This document shows, one piece after another, positions 60,359-64,000 of a stretch of DNA of 64,000 nucleotides. The notes below the pieces were generated by a model that saw only the letters and a program-made list of their open reading frames with translations, made no database searches and was not told the DNA's origin. Source of the DNA: JABGQS01 sp963674545. Its GTDB lineage: Bacteria > Bacillota > Clostridia > Christensenellales > SZUA-584. Made by a program: the position numbers and the translations under genes. The stretch spans positions 372,001-436,000 of the forward strand of contig CAXXFB010000001.1 of NCBI GenBank assembly GCA_963674545.2, read 5' to 3'. The stretch's first letter is position 1. Every line of letters starts with the position of its first letter.

Positions 60359-61232
60359 ATTGTCTTTGCCTCTTTTCCTGAATTTCTTTTAACAATTCTA
60401 AATATCTTAAATATCTGTTTTTATTTATCAGCCCATTTTTCAGCGCTGTTTTTACCGAGCAGTCCGGTTCTCCCTTATGCAGACAAGATGAAAACTTGCA
60501 ATCGTGCGTAAATGGTTCTATATCTTTATAGTAATATGCTAACTCTTCCGGCAATATTTCCTCTGACTCAAGAAACGAAAACCCCGGAGTATCTACAGCC
60601 GTTCCGCTGAACCCCTCCAGCAGCAGAAGTTCTGCATGCCTTGTCGTATGTTTCCCCCTGTCTGTCTTTTTTGAAAGCCCTCCCGTCTCTAAATTCAGCT
60701 CTGTGAACATTGCGTTTAGCAGAGACGATTTGCCTGCAGCAGATTGTCCGGCAAAGCATGAGCATTTACCTATAAGTATCTTTTTCAGCTCATCTAAACC
60801 TTCTTTTGTTGCCGCAGACACAAATATTGTATCACAAGCTTTACCGTATTCCAAAAACAGATTTTCTTTCTCTGACTCGTCTGCTGTGTCGCACTTGTTT
60901 ATTACCATTATCGGCTCGATATCTGCTTTTAATGCGGATACAATAAGCTTATCACACAGCATGACATCTATCTTTGGTTTACCGGCCGAAGCGACTATAG
61001 CAACGATGTCGACATTGGCGACTCTTGGTCGCTTCAACTCGTTCTTTCTTGGCATCAACTCTTCTATGAAGCCATAACCTTCACTGTCTGCAGAAAAAAT
61101 AACGTTATCTCCCGGAAGAGGAGTTACACCGTCATTTCTAAAGCGTCCTCTTGCCTTGCATTCATATATCCTTCCGGCCATCTCTAAAACGTAGTAAAAA
61201 CCTCCTACGCCCTTTAAAATCTTACCCTTCAA
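60351..61232 (-). CDS. rsgA: RsgA, ribosome small subunit GTPase
   Basis: The 293-residue circularly permuted GTPase assists late 30S maturation. It has an OB domain (residues ~1-70, KGKILKGVGGFYYV), permuted G motifs with NKCD (G4), GQSAAGKSSLLN (G1) and DTPGFSFL (G3), and a C-terminal zinc site (CKFSSCLHKGEPDC). I place the start at TTG 61232, which has GGAG eight bases upstream and fits the family start; ATG 61250 is possible but lacks one. It overlaps the kinase gene by 11 bases. Confidence 0.95.
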   Translation of the reverse strand: MKGKILKGVGGFYYVLEMAGRIYECKARGRFRNDGVTPLPGDNVIFSADSEGYGFIEELMPRKNELKRPRVANVDIVAIVASAGKPKIDVMLCDKLIVSALKADIEPIMVINKCDTADESEKENLFLEYGKACDTIFVSAATKEGLDELKKILIGKCSCFAGQSAAGKSSLLNAMFTELNLETGGLSKKTDRGKHTTRHAELLLLEGFSGTAVDTPGFSFLESEEILPEELAYYYKDIEPFTHDCKFSSCLHKGEPDCSVKTALKNGLINKNRYLRYLELLKEIQEKRQRQYD

Positions 61233-63099
61233 CGTTTTCACTCCGTTCATAGAAAAATATATCGAACTCGTATGCAATATCTTTGTTGATAAATACTTTT
61301 ACTTTTTTCACCCCTCCTGTAAGTGCATACATTTCCAGCGAAAGCTGCAGGTCACCCTGTTCTGCCTGTATCTCATGAACTTTGAAATTGACCGTTTTGT
61401 CATCGATCACTTCTTCATATACTATCTTTACTTTTGAACCGACATCCTCGACTTTGATTTCTTCATTCAGCACTGCCATATACATCAAGTCTGTATACAT
61501 ACTTATATGAAGGTCTATATCGTTATCATACTGTGCTGCAACTCCCTGCTCCGGACTTTGACTCACTACTATACCCGGCTCTTTCTCACTTTCTTCCTGG
61601 TATACGAAAATGTTTTTAAAGCCCGCTTCACTGAGAACACCCGCAGCCTGTTCAAGCGTAGTATCAACTACCTGCGGAACTGTACCTGTTTCTTTTTCTG
61701 GTTTCGTAGCTATTACAAGATTAACTTCCGCTGCCGGCAATATATCACTTTCGGCTGCCGGGACTTGTGCAATAACAGTTCCTTCTATCATCGATTCATC
61801 TACTTCATACGTTGTATCAGCAATGGTAAGGCCCATATCTTCTACAAACGATATTGCTTCCGATTCAGTCATGCCTATAAGATTTGGCATGAATGTTACC
61901 TCTGGTCCAAGAGAAACCGTAAGTGTTACCGCATCCTGCATCTGCATATTTGAACCTGATTCAGGTGACTGCTCTATAATACGCCCGGCTTCAACTGTTT
62001 CATCATTAATATACACTTCGCTGTAGCCAATTCCCATTTCATCCAATATACTTTTAGCGTTCGCTATATCCATGCCTATAAGCGAAGGAAGAGTATAAAA
62101 TGCATTTTGCGTTGGTTGCACCTGCGCCCCTGAAAACAAAGCATTTCCTCCGAAAACACCTGCTGCAATCAGAAGAAGAAGTGTTACAGCTATTACGGTA
62201 ATCTTCCATATTTTACTTTTTTTCAAGTTTATTGATATCATATTTGCCGTGCTATGTTCTTTAATATCAACAAAATCTCCGCTTTTATCTACTATTGAGA
62301 GAGCCAGATCTTTTTTAAGCTCCTCAATGCTCTCATACCTGTCTTCTCTATCTTTGCTCGTAGCTTTTAGTATTATTTTATTCAGCGATTCTGATATTTT
62401 TTCATTATGCTGTTTTGGCGGGGTTATTTTTTCATTTATGTGTTTTAGTGCAACAGAAACAGATTTTTCACCAGTATAAGGCAGTTTGCCTGTAAGCATT
62501 TCATACATTACTATACCAAGCGAGTATATGTCTGAACGCTGGTCAAGCACTTCACCTTTTGCCTGCTCTGGAGAAACATAATAAACAGAACCGATTACCT
62601 GACCAGATTTTGATATCTCTGTTGTCACGCTTTTTGCAATTCCGAAATCAGTTACTTTTAGATTGTCTTCGGTACTGATCAGTATATTATGCGGTTTTAT
62701 GTCTCTGTGGATTATCCCTTTCTTATGAGCAGCACTAAGTGCACTGCAGATTTGCAGAGAATATTCGACTGCATGGCTTTCCGCGAGTGCTCCGTTTTCT
62801 TCAATAACATTCTTCAGAGTGGAGCCTTCAACATACTCCATCACCATATAATAGACACTCTCATCATATCCAATGTCGCTTACATGTACGATATGTTCGT
62901 TGCTTAACGCAAAAGCAGCCTGTGCCTCTCTTTTAAATCTGTCTACATACTCTTTGCTGTCAGCAAACTTGTCTTTTAATACTTTTAGCGCAACAATGCT
63001 GTTTGTTTTTTTGCATTCAGCTTTATAGATATATGCCATACCGCCGGAATCTATTCTGTCTTTAATTACATATCTTCCACCTAAGGTCTTTCCAATCAT
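61222..63099 (-). CDS. prkC: PrkC/Stk1-type serine/threonine protein kinase with PASTA domains
   Basis: The 625-residue membrane kinase has an intracellular kinase domain (~10-265; HRDIKPHN, DFGIAKS), one membrane helix near residue 300 (WKITVIAVTLLLLIAAGVF), and three extracellular PASTA repeats (~335-400, ~402-470, ~475-540) that bind muropeptides or lipid II, then an unassigned beta-rich tail of ~85 residues. It overlaps its cognate phosphatase gene by 4 bases. Confidence 0.97.
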   Translation of the reverse strand: MIGKTLGGRYVIKDRIDSGGMAYIYKAECKKTNSIVALKVLKDKFADSKEYVDRFKREAQAAFALSNEHIVHVSDIGYDESVYYMVMEYVEGSTLKNVIEENGALAESHAVEYSLQICSALSAAHKKGIIHRDIKPHNILISTEDNLKVTDFGIAKSVTTEISKSGQVIGSVYYVSPEQAKGEVLDQRSDIYSLGIVMYEMLTGKLPYTGEKSVSVALKHINEKITPPKQHNEKISESLNKIILKATSKDREDRYESIEELKKDLALSIVDKSGDFVDIKEHSTANMISINLKKSKIWKITVIAVTLLLLIAAGVFGGNALFSGAQVQPTQNAFYTLPSLIGMDIANAKSILDEMGIGYSEVYINDETVEAGRIIEQSPESGSNMQMQDAVTLTVSLGPEVTFMPNLIGMTESEAISFVEDMGLTIADTTYEVDESMIEGTVIAQVPAAESDILPAAEVNLVIATKPEKETGTVPQVVDTTLEQAAGVLSEAGFKNIFVYQEESEKEPGIVVSQSPEQGVAAQYDNDIDLHISMYTDLMYMAVLNEEIKVEDVGSKVKIVYEEVIDDKTVNFKVHEIQAEQGDLQLSLEMYALTGGVKKVKVFINKDIAYEFDIFFYERSENVEG

Positions 63100-63809
63100 T
63101 TCTCATCGACCTCCGGCGCGGCTATTATTACGCTTATATTATCTGAACCTCCGCATTTTAACGCAGCGTCAACAAGTCTGTTTGCGGCATTGCTTATATC
63201 TTTTGCTAGTATTTCTTCTATCTCTTTATCGCTCACACAAGAGATAAGCCCGTCGCTGCACAGAAGAATAACGTCACCGTTCACTATATCAACTGCAAAG
63301 AAGTCTGTTTCGATGTCAATATGCGTGCCTACCGCCCTAGTTATTACATTGCGTTTAGGGTGGTTTTCTGCTTCATGAATTGAGATATGCCCAGCGTCCA
63401 CAAGTTCCTGCACGTATGAATGGTCTTTTGTTATCTGTGTGAGTTTCCCTTTTGAAAACTTATACGCACGAGAGTCGCCAACCTGACCAATAAATACTTT
63501 TTTTCCCTTAAAAACTGCCAGCGTTGCAGTAGAACCCATGCCTTTTCTCTCGGAGTTTCGCTTAGCGTTCCCCCATACCTCTTTATTTGCATCACTTATT
63601 GCTTTTTTTACATCTCTTGATGTGATTTCATCAATCTTTTTATCTTTGAAAGACTCCGCTATAGAATCTACTATCATCTGACTCGCAACGTCACCTGCGT
63701 TGTGACCGCCCATGCCGTCAGCAACAACAGCATAATACTCTCCTGTAAAAATGCTGTCTTCATTATTTTTCCTTATATGACCTTTATGTGTTATGGAATA
63801 AAACTTCAT
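63096..63809 (-). CDS. stp: Stp/PrpC-type PP2C protein phosphatase
   Basis: The 237-residue metal-dependent phosphatase opposes the adjacent kinase. Metal ligands appear in VVADGMGGHNAGDVA and LLCSDGLISCV, with GGSDNISVIIA at the end. ATG 63809 has GAGGAA; ATG 63821 is inside rlmN without better support. The start overlaps the rlmN stop (ATGA). Confidence 0.96.
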   Translation of the reverse strand: MKFYSITHKGHIRKNNEDSIFTGEYYAVVADGMGGHNAGDVASQMIVDSIAESFKDKKIDEITSRDVKKAISDANKEVWGNAKRNSERKGMGSTATLAVFKGKKVFIGQVGDSRAYKFSKGKLTQITKDHSYVQELVDAGHISIHEAENHPKRNVITRAVGTHIDIETDFFAVDIVNGDVILLCSDGLISCVSDKEIEEILAKDISNAANRLVDAALKCGGSDNISVIIAAPEVDEK

Positions 63810-64000
63810 ATTTCCTCGCATCTTCTTTTAAGCTGTCCGCAAGCTCCTTCAATATCGCTGCCAAGAGACCTTCGTACAGTAGCGCTCCTGCCCTTCTTTT
63901 CCAGCTCTGCAGCAAATGCATATGCCTGCTTTATCGTTGGCTGCTTTAGGATTCCATCCGTGTCATTTAGTGGAATAACATTTATATGGCAGCTTAAGTT
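63806..64000 (-). CDS. rlmN: RlmN, 23S rRNA/tRNA adenine-C2 methyltransferase (3' end only)
   Basis: The last 64 residues are in the window; the rest lies beyond 64000. CHINVIPLN, then GRSATVRRSLGSDIEGACGQLKR are typical of the RlmN C-terminus, and a final Cys in the last residues fits the family's region. Its stop overlaps the stp start. The radical-SAM core is not visible here. Confidence 0.93.
   Translation of the reverse strand, partial: NLSCHINVIPLNDTDGILKQPTIKQAYAFAAELEKKGRSATVRRSLGSDIEGACGQLKRRCEEI

Noticed and set aside
1..64000. CRISPR arrays, prophage or insertion sequences
   Set aside because: No regularly spaced repeats, transposase, integrase or phage structural genes were seen on either strand.

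Overview
The window is a chromosomal segment of a low-GC, monoderm member of the Firmicutes, most likely class Clostridia. The evidence is: strong Shine-Dalgarno sequences and TTGACA/TATAAT promoters; a T-box leader on valS; the classical Firmicutes block rlmN-stp-prkC-rsgA-rpe-thiN / rpmB / asp23-fakA-recG; a pyrophosphate-type phosphofructokinase; a ferredoxin-linked disulfide reductase; and a type IV pilus locus without the outer-membrane genes pilP and pilQ. I see no phage, transposase or CRISPR array. Gene density is high and most of the content is housekeeping. I cannot name genus or species from the sequence.

Layout from left to right. Positions 1-8.7 kb carry a methyltransferase cut by the window edge plus murG, a DUF1295 membrane protein, and the uvrB-uvrA-GNAT operon. 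Positions 8.8-10.4 kb hold a small accessory pair: DUF3788, and a DUF4062-like protein with an acidic linker and a winged-helix-like tail. Positions 10.4-18.4 kb encode central metabolism: PPi-type phosphofructokinase with a Dabb protein, a formate/nitrite-type channel, and a 2-oxoacid (pyruvate-type) dehydrogenase operon E2-E3-E1, with E1 alpha and beta fused. Positions 18.5-22.5 kb hold folC and valS under a T-box; valS carries an apparent one-base frameshift. Positions 22.6-26.4 kb hold PrsW, a URO-D family enzyme, a DUF3810 protein and a lipoprotein. The PrsW and DUF3810 genes look leaderless or nearly so.

Positions 26.5-38.6 kb form a complete monoderm type IV pilus locus: pilB-pilT-pilC-pilA, then pilD, two minor pilins, two tandem PilX-like proteins with long repeat-rich tails, and pilM-pilN-pilO. 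Positions 38.6-47.4 kb hold a WYL regulator divergent from a DcuC-type transporter and a TIM-barrel protein, a zinc-ribbon membrane protein, HU, a ferredoxin:disulfide reductase-rubredoxin fusion next to a glutaredoxin, a drug-type ABC exporter and a cytidylate-kinase-like protein. Five tRNA genes (Val, Asp, Gly, Cys, Leu) follow.

Positions 48.1-54.6 kb are the histidine operon hisZ-G-D-B-H-A-F-IE, with a palindrome just downstream of the promoter. Positions 54.6-64 kb hold recG, fakA-like and asp23, divergent rpmB, and thiN, rpe, rsgA, prkC, stp and the 3' end of rlmN. Many neighbouring genes overlap by 1-29 bases, so translational coupling is widespread. The only gene-free stretch over 300 bases is 22212-22614, which holds the T-box and two divergent promoters.
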